Source of the DNA: Novosphingobium sp. ERN07
GTDB taxonomy: Bacteria; Pseudomonadota; Alphaproteobacteria; Sphingomonadales; Sphingomonadaceae
Direction: 5' to 3'
DNA length: 64,000 nt
Assembly (NCBI RefSeq): GCF_012641335.1
Contig: NZ_JABAID010000006.1
Span: 1-64,000 of the forward strand
The number at the start of each line of letters is the position of its first letter. Position 1 is the first letter of the stretch. A model generated the notes under the pieces. That model did not search any database, had not been told where the DNA came from, and saw only the letters and a list, made by a program, of their open reading frames with translations. Shown here one piece after another: positions 24,347 through 33,851 of the stretch. The position numbers and the translations under genes are program-made.

Positions 24347-25780
24347 ATGACACAGAATCCGCGCACACTTTACCAGAAGATCTGGGACGCCCACGTTGTC
24401 GAACAGCGCGATGATGGCACCGCGCTCATCTATATCGACCGGCATCTCGTTCACGAAGTGACCAGCCCGCAGGCCTTTGAGGCATTGCGTGCGGCGGGCC
24501 GCAAGGTGCGCCGCCCCGATCTGACGCTGGCGGTGCCCGATCACAACCTGCCCACCACCGCGCGTCGCACCGCCGATGGCGCGCGCGTGCCGATTGCCGA
24601 CTTCGAATCCGCGCAGCAGCTCGAAGCGCTGGAGCGCAATGCGCCCGCGTTCGGCATCCGTTACATCGGGGATGCCGATGCGGAGCAGGGCATTGTCCAC
24701 GTTGTGGGGCCTGAGCAGGGCTTTTCGCTGCCGGGCGCGACCATCGTGTGCGGTGACAGCCACACCGCCTGCCACGGCGGGCTGGGCGCGCTGGCCTTCG
24801 GCATCGGCACCAGCGAGGTTGAGCATGTTCTCGCCACGCAGACGCTGCTGCTCAAGCAGTCCAAGAGCATGGAAGTGCGCGTCGAAGGCACGCTGCTGCC
24901 GGGCGTGACGGCCAAGGACGTGGTGCTGCACATCACCGGCGTGCTGGGCGCGGCGGGCGGCACCGGTTCGGTCATCGAATATACGGGGCAGGTGATCCGC
25001 GATCTGTCCATCGAGGGCCGTCTGACCATATCGAACATGGCGATCGAACATGGCGCGCGCGCAGGCCTTTGCGCGCCGGATGAAAAGACGTTCGCCTACC
25101 TCAAGGGCCGTCCCTATGCGCCGAAGGGTGCCGATTGGGACAAGGCGATGGCATGGTGGACCAGCCTCGCCACCGATGCGGGCGCGACATACGACAAGGT
25201 TGTGGTGATCGACGCCAAGGATATCGCGCCATCGGTCACGTGGGGCACCAGCCCTGAAGACGTGCTGCCGATTTCGGGCGTGGTGCCCGCGCCGGAATCG
25301 TTTGCCGATCCGTCGAAGCAGGAAGCCGCCAAGGCCAGCCTCGCTTACATGGGCCTCACGCCGGGGCAGCGCATGGAGGACGTGGAGGTGCAGAACATCT
25401 TCATCGGTTCGTGCACCAACAGCCGCATCGAAGACATGCGCGCTGCCGCCGCCGTGCTGAAAGGCCGCAAGAAGGCGGACAACGTGAAGTGGGCCATCGT
25501 CGTGCCCGGATCAGGCCTTGTGAAGAAGCAGGCCGAGGACGAGGGGCTGGACAAGATATTTACCGAGGCCGGTTTCGAATGGCGCGAGCCGGGCTGCTCG
25601 GCTTGCCTCGGCATGAACCCGGACAAGGTGCCTGCGGGCGAACGCTGCGCATCGACCTCCAACCGCAACTTCGTCGGCCGCCAAGGGCCGGGTGCGCGCA
25701 CGCACCTCGTTAGCCCGGCGATGGCTGCTGCGGCGGCGGTGACCGGGCGGTTGACTGACGTGCGCAAGCTGATCGGCTAA
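24347..25780 (+). CDS. leuC: 3-isopropylmalate dehydratase large subunit
   Basis: Encodes 477 aa, aconitase superfamily. Cluster ligands are visible in [15 protein letters not shown] and [17 protein letters not shown]; the [20 protein letters not shown] and [12 protein letters not shown] motifs are also present. With LeuD it isomerises 2-isopropylmalate in leucine synthesis. ATG at 24347 fits the family. leuD lies 2.5 kb downstream on the same strand, with four other genes between. Confidence 0.97.
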   Translation: MTQNPRTLYQKIWDAHVVEQRDDGTALIYIDRHLVHEVTSPQAFEALRAAGRKVRRPDLTLAVPDHNLPTTARRTADGARVPIADFESAQQLEALERNAPAFGIRYIGDADAEQGIVHVVGPEQGFSLPGATIVCGDSHTACHGGLGALAFGIGTSEVEHVLATQTLLLKQSKSMEVRVEGTLLPGVTAKDVVLHITGVLGAAGGTGSVIEYTGQVIRDLSIEGRLTISNMAIEHGARAGLCAPDEKTFAYLKGRPYAPKGADWDKAMAWWTSLATDAGATYDKVVVIDAKDIAPSVTWGTSPEDVLPISGVVPAPESFADPSKQEAAKASLAYMGLTPGQRMEDVEVQNIFIGSCTNSRIEDMRAAAAVLKGRKKADNVKWAIVVPGSGLVKKQAEDEGLDKIFTEAGFEWREPGCSACLGMNPDKVPAGERCASTSNRNFVGRQGPGARTHLVSPAMAAAAAVTGRLTDVRKLIG

Positions 25781-25781
25781 G

Positions 25782-26312
25782 ATGGCTGGGTTGCCGACAG
25801 CCGCGCTCCAGTTGGCAGGGTTCCTGATGGCCCATGCCTTCTGGTCGGCATCGGACCTGCCGCCGGGGGGCACCTATCAGCCGCAATCGCTGTGTATGCG
25901 CGGCGATGGTAGCCGCCAGTTGCAAAGCTTCGATGGCGCAACGCCCAAGGAGCAGGACGACAAGGCGCGCGCCTTTATCACCGGGGGCGCGGCGCAGTGG
26001 CCCGATTGCGCCATTGCCCGACAGGTGAAAGTCGGCACGCCCGCCGGCGATGTCGATGCCTTGGTCATCGATGTGGTGCAGAACGGCGGCAACGTGCTGA
26101 CCGTGGTGCAGGCCTTCCGCCCCGCTGCGCAAGGGTTTCGTCTGCTGGGCGATGAACTGGTGATGGGTGATGGCGGCCCGCTCCCGCCGCTGCCTGCAGC
26201 CCAAGCTGCTGCGGCCATGCGCGAAGGCGCGATCGATCATCCCGGCTTAGGTGAAAAATGGCAGGAATGGGAAGCTGGGCGCGACCGCGTAAGCCCGCTG
26301 GTGCAGCGCTAG
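25782..26312 (+). CDS. Hypothetical 176-aa protein after leuC
   Basis: The ATG follows the leuC stop by one base, so it is probably co-translated. A weakly hydrophobic N-terminus (LPTAALQLAGFLMAHAFWSA) might be a poor signal or anchor. CMRGDGSRQLQ and AQWPDCAIARQVKVG carry two cysteines. No family is recognised. It may be part of the leu operon by position only. Confidence 0.65.
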   Translation: MAGLPTAALQLAGFLMAHAFWSASDLPPGGTYQPQSLCMRGDGSRQLQSFDGATPKEQDDKARAFITGGAAQWPDCAIARQVKVGTPAGDVDALVIDVVQNGGNVLTVVQAFRPAAQGFRLLGDELVMGDGGPLPPLPAAQAAAAMREGAIDHPGLGEKWQEWEAGRDRVSPLVQR

Positions 26313-26367
26313 ATTTACAAGCCGCATTTGCGTCCCTAGCCTCTGCTACAAAGAGGAGGGACTGCGG

Positions 26368-27450
26368 ATGGACGTGATCAAGGGCGTGCGTGTGCCGGAG
26401 CGGCTCTATCGCGGCGTGCTGTGGCTGGTTTCCATCGTCTTTGCAGGCTTCATCATCGGTCTTGGCAATCTGGTGATTGGCGATCTGCCTATGGTGGAGA
26501 GTCAGGTCTATACCGCGCCGCCAGAGGACACACCGCAAGTCCGCCAGATCCGCGCCGAGGTGCGCAAGATCGAGGTGCAGCGCACGGCCATCGACGACAA
26601 GCTGGGCATTCAGCGGCTGCAACTGGAACAGGCGCAGCGCTTGTCGGGCAATGCCGAAGAGACGTTCCGCGCGTGGATCGCGGCGCGTACAGCCACGACC
26701 AATCCGCAACAAGATCCCGAAGTCATTAGCCGCACGCGCGAACTGGAGCAGTTGAAGGGCAACGAGCGCGCGATCCAGCAGGCGATTGCCGACCTTGAAA
26801 ACCAGCGTACCCCGCTCGACCAGCGCGAGAGTGAACTTCGCATGCGGCAGAATGCCCTGATCGACGCCGCAATTCCTGCGCAGGAACGCGCGATGTTCTG
26901 GCAGGAACTGCGCGTGTTCGGGCTGCGCTTGGCTATTACCTTGCCCATGCTGGGCGTCGCCGCATGGATGGTGATGAAGAAGCGCAAGAGCGATCACTGG
27001 CCGCTCATGCGCGGTTTCGTGCTTGCGGCGGTGTTCGTTTTCTTCGTCGAACTGGTGCCCTATCTGCCCAGCTACGGCGGCTATATCCGCTATATCGTGG
27101 GCATCGCTCTGACGTTTGCGGCGGGGCATTTCCTTGTGAAGAACATGCGCGCCTATTTGGCGCAGCGTCAGGAAGTGGAAAAGCAGGCCGAACAGGAACG
27201 CCGCGCAAGACTCAGTCATGACGAGGCTTTCAAGAAGATGTCGGCCAAGGTCTGCCCCGGTTGCGACCGGCCGATTTCCACGACCGGCGATGCCGAAGCC
27301 AATTTCTGCGTCCATTGCGGCATGACGCTTTTCGATCACTGCCACGCCTGCAACACGCGCAAGATGGCATTTTTCCGCTTCTGCATGACCTGTGGCAAGC
27401 CTGCCAAGGACGAGAAGGCGAAGGACGACGCGACGCTTGCGCCTGCATGA
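26368..27450 (+). CDS. Coiled-coil membrane protein with double zinc ribbon
   Basis: Encodes 360 aa. An N-terminal helix (WLVSIVFAGFIIGLGNLVIG) is followed by a long coiled coil (residues 50-175), then two or three helices (LAITLPMLGVAAWMV; FVLAAVFVFFVELVPYL) and a C-terminal cytoplasmic zinc-binding tail with four CxxC pairs: CPGC, CVHC, CHAC and CMTC. This combination suggests a membrane protein regulated by, or docking through, the zinc ribbons. Known homologues are uncharacterised. The stop overlaps the next gene (ATGA). Confidence 0.75.
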   Translation: MDVIKGVRVPERLYRGVLWLVSIVFAGFIIGLGNLVIGDLPMVESQVYTAPPEDTPQVRQIRAEVRKIEVQRTAIDDKLGIQRLQLEQAQRLSGNAEETFRAWIAARTATTNPQQDPEVISRTRELEQLKGNERAIQQAIADLENQRTPLDQRESELRMRQNALIDAAIPAQERAMFWQELRVFGLRLAITLPMLGVAAWMVMKKRKSDHWPLMRGFVLAAVFVFFVELVPYLPSYGGYIRYIVGIALTFAAGHFLVKNMRAYLAQRQEVEKQAEQERRARLSHDEAFKKMSAKVCPGCDRPISTTGDAEANFCVHCGMTLFDHCHACNTRKMAFFRFCMTCGKPAKDEKAKDDATLAPA

Positions 27451-27944
27451 CCGAGCGCAAGGCGTCCTTTGCGCCAATTGTCGATAGAGATACCCGCGTC
27501 CTGATCCTTGGTAGCCTGCCGGGCGAGGCGAGCCTTGTCGCTGCGCAATACTATGCGCACCCGCGCAACCAGTTCTGGCGGCTGGTCGGCGCGGTGATCG
27601 GTGTGGATATCGCTGCGCTGGACTATGACGCCCGGCTGGCGAGGTTGCGCGAGCATGGCATCGGGCTGTGGGATGCCATCGGTTCTGCCACCCGCTCCGG
27701 CAGTCTGGATACCGCGATCCGCGATGTGGAACCCAACGCGCTGGACATGCTCTTGGCCTCGCTTCCGGCTCTGCGTTGCGTGGCGTTCAACGGTGCAAAA
27801 TCGGCCAGCATCGGTGCGCGGCAACTGGCGGGGGCAGGGGACTTTGCTCTGCTGCGCCTGCCATCCAGCAGTCCGGCCCACGCAGCCCTGGCGTTTGACG
27901 CCAAGCTGGCAGAATGGACGAACCTGCGGAAATTCCTGCGCTGA
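27447..27944 (+). CDS. DNA-deoxyinosine glycosylase (UDG superfamily)
   Basis: Encodes 165 aa. Motif 1 is ILGSLPGEASLVAAQYYAHP, followed by RNQFWRLVGAV; the C-terminal motif is RLPSSSPAHAAL. This matches the family-6 hypoxanthine/uracil glycosylases and their Mug relatives, which remove deaminated bases. ATG overlaps the upstream stop by four bases, so it is coupled to the zinc-ribbon gene. Confidence 0.88.
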   Translation: MTERKASFAPIVDRDTRVLILGSLPGEASLVAAQYYAHPRNQFWRLVGAVIGVDIAALDYDARLARLREHGIGLWDAIGSATRSGSLDTAIRDVEPNALDMLLASLPALRCVAFNGAKSASIGARQLAGAGDFALLRLPSSSPAHAALAFDAKLAEWTNLRKFLR

Positions 27945-28004
27945 TCCTTGCATTTGTGTGACATGCGGCCAATCTTGGTCTTGCAATTCAAGGAGTTTCC
28001 AAGC

Positions 28005-28166
28005 GTGACCAAGAAGACGGACTGGACCGGCAAGGCAGCAATGGCGGGCGCGGCGATCGGCTCGGCAGCGCTGGCAGCGGCCCTGCTCTATGCCTCGCGC
28101 CGCAAGGAACGCGCGGAAAAGACCGAACCGAAGGTTCCGCCTGCCGAAACGCCTGAAACCGATTGA
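28005..28166 (+). CDS. Small membrane-anchored hypothetical protein
   Basis: Encodes 53 aa from GTG with AAGGAG ten bases upstream. One helix (AAMAGAAIGSAALAAALLYA) is followed by a charged, proline-rich tail (EPKVPPAETPETD). Common layout for small alphaproteobacterial envelope proteins. Function unknown. A palindromic repeat follows 28 bases downstream. Confidence 0.6.
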   Translation: MTKKTDWTGKAAMAGAAIGSAALAAALLYASRRKERAEKTEPKVPPAETPETD

Positions 28167-28194
28167 CTGCTTCCAACCCTACCCAATACCAAAT

Positions 28195-28268
28195 TCGTCA
28201 TTCCCGCGCAGGCGGGAATCCAGCTTCAACGGTTGTCGACTGGATTCCCGCCTGCGCGGGAATGACGA
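28195..28268. repeat. Palindromic repeat, family A
   Basis: TCGTCATTCCCGCGCAGGCG at the left is mirrored by the complementary sequence at the right, with GGAATCCAG/CTGGATTCC next to a short loop. Similar copies lie at 53091-53163 and 58861-58938. It sits between a small gene and leuD and could act as a transcript-end stabiliser. Confidence 0.92.
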
Positions 28269-28322
28269 GCGTATGGGCATTGTGACCATTGCATCGCCGA
28301 CGCGCCAAGCTATAGCGCCTGC

Positions 28323-28931
28323 ATGGAACCGGTGAAGCAGATCGAAGGACGGGCGATCCCGTTCGGCCGCAAGAACGTCGATACGGACGTGATCATCCCT
28401 GCCAAATGGCTCAAGACGATTACCCGTCAGGGCTTGGGCAAGGGCGCATTCGAAGCCCTGCGCGAAGATCCGGACAATATCTTCGACAGTGCCGAGTTCG
28501 CCGGCTCCCCGATCCTGATCGCGGGTGACAACTTCGGCTGCGGTTCCAGCCGCGAACACGCCGCCTGGGCGCTGGGCGACATGGGCGTAAAGGCCGTGAT
28601 CGCGCCTTCGTTTTCCGATATCTTTTCGGGCAATGCCTTCAAGAACGGCATCCTGACCGTCGTGCTGCCGCAGGAAGCCATCGACCGTCTGATGGAAGTC
28701 GCGCAGACCGATCCGGTGTTCATCGATCTGGAAGCGCAGACCGTGACCACGCCGTTTCAGGACCGCTTCCAGTTTGAAATCGATCCGTTCCGCAAGCACT
28801 GCCTGACAAACGGCCTTGACGAAGTCGGCCTGACGATGGCCCGCGGCGATGCGATTTCAGCGCACGAAGCCAGAATGCGCGAAGGTCTGCCGTTCCTTGC
28901 CAAGGGCACGGATGCCGTAGCGGCGGCTTAA
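28323..28931 (+). CDS. leuD: 3-isopropylmalate dehydratase small subunit
   Basis: Encodes 202 aa. The swivel-domain motifs are [18 protein letters not shown] and [20 protein letters not shown]. LeuD pairs with LeuC to complete the isomerase. ATG at 28323 begins the family-conserved N-terminus [17 protein letters not shown]. Length is normal. Confidence 0.97.
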   Translation: MEPVKQIEGRAIPFGRKNVDTDVIIPAKWLKTITRQGLGKGAFEALREDPDNIFDSAEFAGSPILIAGDNFGCGSSREHAAWALGDMGVKAVIAPSFSDIFSGNAFKNGILTVVLPQEAIDRLMEVAQTDPVFIDLEAQTVTTPFQDRFQFEIDPFRKHCLTNGLDEVGLTMARGDAISAHEARMREGLPFLAKGTDAVAAA

Positions 28932-29025
28932 TCGTTCGCTTAAGGGGGCTTCCCAAGCCTCTGAAAACTTGCTTCCTTTGGCACTTCGGGCGGATCGATT
29001 CCGCTAAGGCATTGGGAGAAGTTGA

Positions 29026-30027
29026 ATGAAGGCTCTGCGCACCCACGCGGCAGGCGGTCCTGAAACGCTGGTCATGGACGATCTGCCCGATCCCGTGCCG
29101 GGCAAGGGCGAAGTCCTCGTGCGCGTTCACGCCTGCTCGATCAATTTCCCCGATACGCTGATGATCCGCGATCTGTACCAGTTCAAACCGGAGCGGCCCT
29201 ATGCCCCCGGCAGCGAACTGGCGGGGACGATTGAGGCGCTGGGCGAAGGCGTTAGTGGGTGGAACGTGGGTGACCGCGTGATCGCCATGATCGGCAACGG
29301 CGGCCTTGCCGAAAAGATCGTGGCCCCGATCAGCCGCCTGTTTGCGCTGCCAGATGGCGTCGATTTCGCTACCGGCGCATCGCTGCTGATGACCTATGGC
29401 ACCACCATCCACGGGTTGAAGGATCGCGGCCATATCAAGGCGGGCGAAGCCGTTCTGGTGCTGGGTGCAGCAGGTGGCGTCGGCCTTTCGGCGGTGGAAC
29501 TGGCCAAGGCGTTCGGTGCGCGCGTGATTGCTGCGGTTTCCAGCGAGGAAAAGGCCGCTGTCGCGCGCGAAGCCGGGGCGGATGACGTGGTGATCTATGG
29601 CCGTCCGCCGTTCGACAAGGCGCAATCCAAAGCCTTGGCCGAACAGTTCAAGGCCGCTTGTGGCCCGAACGGTGCCGATATCGTCTATGATATCGTTGGC
29701 GGCGACTATTCAGAACCCGCCCTGCGTGCCATCGCGTGGGAAGGCCGCTTCCTCGTGGTAGGCTTCCCTGCGGGCATCGCCAAGCTACCGCTCAACCTTA
29801 CGCTGCTGAAATCGTGTGACGTTTGCGGCGTGTTCTGGGGCGCATGGACGGCGCGCGAACCGGCAGCATTCAAGGCCGAGGTCGAAGAACTGTTCGCACT
29901 GCTCAAAGCCGGAAAGATCAACCCCCGCGTGTCGCAACGCTTTTCGCTGGACGAGGGACGCGAAGCGATTGCTCTGCTGGAAAACCGGCAGGCGATGGGC
30001 AAGGTTGTGGTCGAGATGATCGGGTGA
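29026..30027 (+). CDS. NADPH:quinone oxidoreductase family protein
   Basis: Encodes 333 aa, a medium-chain reductase without zinc ligands. The GroES-like part shows VLVRVHACSINFPDTLMI and PYAPGSELAGTIEALG; the nucleotide fold is VLGAAGGVGLSAVELAKAFG. Likely reduces quinones or enones. GGGAGAAG lies upstream of the ATG. Substrate cannot be assigned. Confidence 0.9.
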   Translation: MKALRTHAAGGPETLVMDDLPDPVPGKGEVLVRVHACSINFPDTLMIRDLYQFKPERPYAPGSELAGTIEALGEGVSGWNVGDRVIAMIGNGGLAEKIVAPISRLFALPDGVDFATGASLLMTYGTTIHGLKDRGHIKAGEAVLVLGAAGGVGLSAVELAKAFGARVIAAVSSEEKAAVAREAGADDVVIYGRPPFDKAQSKALAEQFKAACGPNGADIVYDIVGGDYSEPALRAIAWEGRFLVVGFPAGIAKLPLNLTLLKSCDVCGVFWGAWTAREPAAFKAEVEELFALLKAGKINPRVSQRFSLDEGREAIALLENRQAMGKVVVEMIG

Positions 30028-30065
30028 CGCGACCGAGGCCGAGCGCCCCCGCGCAGGCGTGGGCC

Positions 30066-30713
30066 TCAGTCGGTTTCCGTTGCACCAACTGTATAAACCG
30101 GCAGCCCTAGGCGCCAGTAAATCGCCGCGCCGCGCAGGCCAAACCCCGCCAGCGCGGCCACCGGCCAGACAATGGCGTTCGCCAGCCCCAGCGCAGCCCC
30201 TCCGGCGCAGAGGACCGATGATAGCGCGCCTGCCGTCACGTAAAGCTCTGGCCGCATCAGGATCGAAGGCCTGCCTGCCAGCACGTCGCGAATGATCCCG
30301 CCAACGCACCCCGTAATCACGCCCATCAGCACCGCAGGAACGTGCGGCACGCCGAATGCCAGCGCTTTGGCCGTGCCCAGCACCGCATAGGCCCCAAGCC
30401 CTGCGGCGTCAGCCCATTCCAACACGGGCCTGTCCCACCAGCGATGCGGGGTGAACCATGCCACCAGCGCCACGCCGAGGCACACGGGCGCCACCCACGG
30501 ATCACGCACCCAGAACACTGGCGCGCCGATCAGCAGATCGCGCACCGATCCCCCACCCACGCCGGTAACCAGCGCGAAGAACGCCATCGTCACGAAGGTT
30601 TGCCGCAATTGCCCGGCAAGCAGCGCGCCCGAAAGGGCGAACACGGCAATGCCGGCAAGATCGAGCAGGCCAATCAGTGGCGCGATTTCGGCAGTGGGAA
30701 CAGAGATAGGCAT
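30066..30713 (-). CDS. Trimeric intracellular cation channel (TRIC/UPF0126) protein
   Basis: Encodes 215 aa with about seven hydrophobic segments in two repeats. Repeat signatures: LAGIAVFALSGALLAG with FALVTGVGGGSVRDLLIG, and LGAYAVLGTAKALAFG with GVITGCVGGIIRDVLAG. The two GGGxxRD motifs define the family. Bacterial members conduct monovalent cations. It faces the preceding oxidoreductase gene. Confidence 0.92.
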   Translation of the reverse strand: MPISVPTAEIAPLIGLLDLAGIAVFALSGALLAGQLRQTFVTMAFFALVTGVGGGSVRDLLIGAPVFWVRDPWVAPVCLGVALVAWFTPHRWWDRPVLEWADAAGLGAYAVLGTAKALAFGVPHVPAVLMGVITGCVGGIIRDVLAGRPSILMRPELYVTAGALSSVLCAGGAALGLANAIVWPVAALAGFGLRGAAIYWRLGLPVYTVGATETD

Positions 30714-30746
30714 CCGGCAAGGCTTACCGCCTCGGCGCGGGCAGCG

Positions 30747-31187
30747 CTAGCGCGAGAGGCTGGCCATCACCTGCACAGTATCGCTATCACTGCGAGAAAG
30801 CCGCACGTCATAAGTTCCGGGTTGAAGCGCAAAGCCCACGATCTTGCGGATGCCCGCACAGGCAGGGCCGTGGCCGTGACTGGTCGAAGTCAGAACTACG
30901 CCATCCTTTGCCACATCAATCCACGCCGCACTGCCCAGCGCGAATTCATAGGTGCCGGGCGCGGTCACCGTGATGCTGCCGCCGCCCTTATGCTTGCCTT
31001 TGCCATCGGGCGTCAGGCCGATCTGCGCGGGCGTGCCAAGCGTCAGCGTGCCGTCGGCAGCGCGCGGCGCGCCTTGCGGCCATAGCGCATCGCTGGGTGA
31101 GGGCGGGCATTCCGGCGCGGATTGAGCATAGGCGGGTGTGGTAAACTGGCACAACAGCGCCAGTGCAGCGGTTCGAATGGCGATCAT
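30747..31187 (-). CDS. Hypothetical secreted protein
   Basis: Encodes 146 aa with a signal peptide (MIAIRTAALALLCQFTTPAY) cut near AQS. The mature domain reads like a beta-sandwich (GGSITVTAPGTYEFALGSAA, FALQPGTYDVRLSRSDSD). No enzyme motif is seen. It starts 34 bases after the TRIC gene's start, on the same strand and upstream, so co-transcription is likely. Confidence 0.75.
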   Translation of the reverse strand: MIAIRTAALALLCQFTTPAYAQSAPECPPSPSDALWPQGAPRAADGTLTLGTPAQIGLTPDGKGKHKGGGSITVTAPGTYEFALGSAAWIDVAKDGVVLTSTSHGHGPACAGIRKIVGFALQPGTYDVRLSRSDSDTVQVMASLSR

Positions 31188-31228
31188 AATCTATATACTG
31201 GCAGATATAGCATGCCTGTCCAGCACCT

Positions 31229-32323
31229 TTATCCGTGCTGCAATGCCGCCATTCGCATCGCGGGCAAAAGCGCGCGCTGACGGTAGAACAGCGCCATGTC
31301 ATTGCCGCAATGCCCCATGATCACGCCGCTTTGCTGGTCGATCTGCACTTCGGCATACCAGCGCGTGTTCGATCCGTTGTGCCAGAGGCTGCCGTCTGCT
31401 CCAGCGAACCAGCCCAAAGCCATGTCGCTGCCGAACTGCGGGGTGTGCAACAGCTTCCAGCTTTGCGGGCGAAGCAGGCCCGCGCGGTCACGATGCGCGC
31501 GCAACCATGCCGCCAGATCGGCAATGCTCATATGCAACCCGCCGGCCGGCGCCATCGCGGCCGGATTGTCGGCGAATACGGGCTTGCCCTGATCATGCCC
31601 CCACGGTTGGTCGAAGCTGTCTGCTGAACCGGGCGGGCCGAACCCTGCGCTGGAAAGCCTCAGCGGTTCCAGCACTTCGCGCCGCAGCAGCGCTTCCCAC
31701 GGCATGCCGGTCTTTTCCTCCAGCATCCGCGCGGCCAGCACATAGCCTGCGTTGGAGTAGATCATGCGGCGGTGCGGCTTGGCCTCAGGCATCATCGCCA
31801 GCGCAAGTTTGGCAAAGCGGCGGCGGCTTTCGCGCGCATCGGCTTCGCGCTGCGGCATCGCAAACAGCTCACCCAGCGGAATGTCCTTGGGCAATCCCGA
31901 ATGGTGGCTGAGCAGCTCTATCGCGGTCAGCGCGCGATAGCGGCGCGGCACCTTTGGCAAAACGCTGCCCAGCGGCGTGTCCCACGCTATCGCGCCTGCT
32001 TCCACCGCGCGGGCAAACAGCGTGGCGGTGAACGATTTGGTGATCGAGCCGATGTGCCATTTGTCGGGCGGCGTCACCGGTTCAGGATGCCCGGCGGCGC
32101 GCAGACCATCGGCAAGGAACGCTGGCGGGGCCGAACCGCTCTGCCAGAACGCGGCCATGCCGGGGGTGCCGACCGCGCTGCGGATGGCCGCGAGCGACTG
32201 AGGCGACATGGGCACAGCCAGCCATTCGTCCAGCGCTATCTCCCGCCGCTGTGCCGCGATCCGGCGCGGCAGCAAACCGCCCGCCGCCAGCGCGCCAACA
32301 ACAATACGGCGGGTCAAACGCAT
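31229..32323 (-). CDS. Serine hydrolase, class C beta-lactamase family
   Basis: Encodes 364 aa. A twin-arginine-like or Sec signal (MRLTRRIVVGALAAGGLLPR) precedes the domain. The active serine and lysine lie in IGSITKSFTATLF (SxxK), the tyrosine in YSNAGYVLAARM, and HNGSNTRWY takes the place of the KTG strand. This is the AmpC/esterase/DD-peptidase superfamily; members cut peptidoglycan peptides, beta-lactams or esters. The exact substrate is uncertain. Confidence 0.9.
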   Translation of the reverse strand: MRLTRRIVVGALAAGGLLPRRIAAQRREIALDEWLAVPMSPQSLAAIRSAVGTPGMAAFWQSGSAPPAFLADGLRAAGHPEPVTPPDKWHIGSITKSFTATLFARAVEAGAIAWDTPLGSVLPKVPRRYRALTAIELLSHHSGLPKDIPLGELFAMPQREADARESRRRFAKLALAMMPEAKPHRRMIYSNAGYVLAARMLEEKTGMPWEALLRREVLEPLRLSSAGFGPPGSADSFDQPWGHDQGKPVFADNPAAMAPAGGLHMSIADLAAWLRAHRDRAGLLRPQSWKLLHTPQFGSDMALGWFAGADGSLWHNGSNTRWYAEVQIDQQSGVIMGHCGNDMALFYRQRALLPAMRMAALQHG

Positions 32324-32331
32324 CGGCGCGG

Positions 32332-32529
32332 TTATGCGCCGATCAGCGCTTCCAGCTTGCCCTTCAACGCCTGAATACGCTCAGCCGCTTCGGTGAAAGT
32401 CTTCACGTCTTCGCGGTTGTTGTTGCCGCGTGCTTCCTTGGTCGCTTCGACATAGCCTTCCATGTCGGCTTCCAGCGCATCGATCAGGATTTCAACTTCG
32501 TCTTCGGTCAGGTTCAGCTTGATGGCCAT
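32332..32529 (-). CDS. Hypothetical 65-aa acidic helical protein
   Basis: Begins MAIKLNLTEDEVEILIDALE and ends AERIQALKGKLEALIGA, all predicted helix. GGAG lies seven bases before the ATG at 32529; an upstream in-frame ATG at 32550 lacks such a site. Ends nine bases before the beta-lactamase-family gene. No family recognised. Confidence 0.75.
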   Translation of the reverse strand: MAIKLNLTEDEVEILIDALEADMEGYVEATKEARGNNNREDVKTFTEAAERIQALKGKLEALIGA

Positions 32530-32603
32530 TGTGGCGCTCCTTCGATTCAAAGGTTGCGGTTACCGCCGCGTGCGGCGAGGCACAAACAAAAGGTGCGTGA
32601 TCT

Positions 32604-33365
32604 TCAAGCCTTCCTGGCGAAGAAGATCACATGTTCCAGCGGCACCTTGCCCGGCTTTGGCGCTTCGCCGGCATCGACATCCACGACTTCGACTGCAAAA
32701 CCGGTCTTTTCCAGCAAGGCGACAAAGGCCTTGTCCTTGAAGGCGGACCAAACGGCCAGAATGCCGCCGGGGCGCAGCGCCCGGGATGCCGCCTGCAGCC
32801 CGCTTTCGGAATAGAGCCAGTCGTTCACGCTGCGGGTCAGGCCTTCGGGGCCATTGTCCACGTCGAGCAGTATGGCGTCGTATCCACCACACGCCGCATC
32901 TATCAGCATGGCCACATCATCGTGAACAAGTTGCACGCGCGGATCGTCGAGGCATCCGGCGGTGAGGCGCTCCATCGGCCCGCGCGCCCATGCAACGATT
33001 TCTGGCACGATCTCCGCCACGGCCACGCCCGCGCTACTATCGAGCACGGCAAGCGCCGCGCGCAAGGTGAAGCCTAGGCCATATCCGCCGATCAGCAATT
33101 GCGGTGCAGCGCGCTTGCCAAGGCGGGCACAGGTCATTTCTGCCAGCGCCACTTCGGAAGCGCAGACGTCGGTGCTCATCAACTCGTTGCGGTCGAGCAG
33201 AATGACGAAATCCTCGCCATTACGCACCAACCTCAGACGCGCGCCATTGGGCACGCGGGCAGTATCGAGCAATTCATCGCCTTCTTCCAGTTCCCACATC
33301 GGGGGTGGAATAGCGGCATTTGGAGAGGTTTGTGCGGAGTGCTGGACCAGCGTTGCGTCGGCCAA
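32604..33365 (-). CDS. Spermidine-synthase-like methyltransferase-fold protein
   Basis: Encodes 253 aa from a TTG start, with GGAAG upstream; an internal ATG at 33299 is possible. The Rossmann motif is LLIGGYGLGFTLRAAL, followed by VAVAEIVPEIVAWARG, and YDAILLDVDNGPEGL near residue 165. This is the SpeE-like fold. Residues for polyamine synthesis are not evident, so the reaction is unknown. The preceding gene ends four bases upstream. Confidence 0.8.
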   Translation of the reverse strand: MADATLVQHSAQTSPNAAIPPPMWELEEGDELLDTARVPNGARLRLVRNGEDFVILLDRNELMSTDVCASEVALAEMTCARLGKRAAPQLLIGGYGLGFTLRAALAVLDSSAGVAVAEIVPEIVAWARGPMERLTAGCLDDPRVQLVHDDVAMLIDAACGGYDAILLDVDNGPEGLTRSVNDWLYSESGLQAASRALRPGGILAVWSAFKDKAFVALLEKTGFAVEVVDVDAGEAPKPGKVPLEHVIFFARKA

Positions 33366-33368
33366 AAT

Positions 33369-33704
33369 CTACTTCTTCCGCGCCTTGCGGGCGGCATAGC
33401 GGGCATCGCGCAAGGCTTTGCGCTGCGCGTCTAGCTCTTCCTGGCTGGGCGGGGGCGGCACATTGGCCTTTTCGGCAGCGATGCGTGCTTTTTCAGCCTT
33501 TTCCTCTTCACGGCGCCGCTGTGCGACGGCACGCTTTTCGGCCTCAGCCTTTTCCTTGGCTTCGGCGCGCGCAATGCGCTCTGCCAGCACCGCCGGATCG
33601 ACGGGCGCCTTCGCCTTTGCTTTCAGCGCCTCGATCGCCTTAGCGCGCGCTTCGGCCGAAGCGTTGCGACGGTCGCCGAGACCGGGTTCTTTGTATCCTG
33701 CCAT
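33369..33704 (-). CDS. DUF6481-like charged helical protein
   Basis: Encodes 111 aa. Begins MAGYKEPGLGDRRNASAEAR and continues as a very basic and acidic single helix (ERIARAEAKEKAEAEKRAVA). This resembles a conserved alphaproteobacterial family of unknown role, sometimes annotated DUF6481. It may bind nucleic acid or act as a scaffold; no evidence favours either. Confidence 0.75.
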   Translation of the reverse strand: MAGYKEPGLGDRRNASAEARAKAIEALKAKAKAPVDPAVLAERIARAEAKEKAEAEKRAVAQRRREEEKAEKARIAAEKANVPPPPSQEELDAQRKALRDARYAARKARKK

Positions 33705-33790
33705 GATATTCGTCTGCTTTCTTAATTTAGCTTGGCCGCTAGCAGCGTGGGCCAAGGATGTCACGCCGCAACGGCCCAGTGGTTCCCGGC

Positions 33791-33830
33791 AAAAAAACGA
33801 AAAGGGCCGCCCTTCACGGACGGCCCCCTT
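33791..33830 (-). terminator. Rho-independent terminator of the suc-lpd operon
   Basis: Read on the minus strand, a hairpin with stem GGGCCGTCC/GGCGGCCC and a loop GTGAAG is followed by TTTTCGTTTTTTTG. It lies 22 bases beyond the lpd stop. This is the strongest intrinsic terminator seen in the window. Confidence 0.92.
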
Positions 33831-33851
33831 CAATCGGTCGATGCCGGGCGA

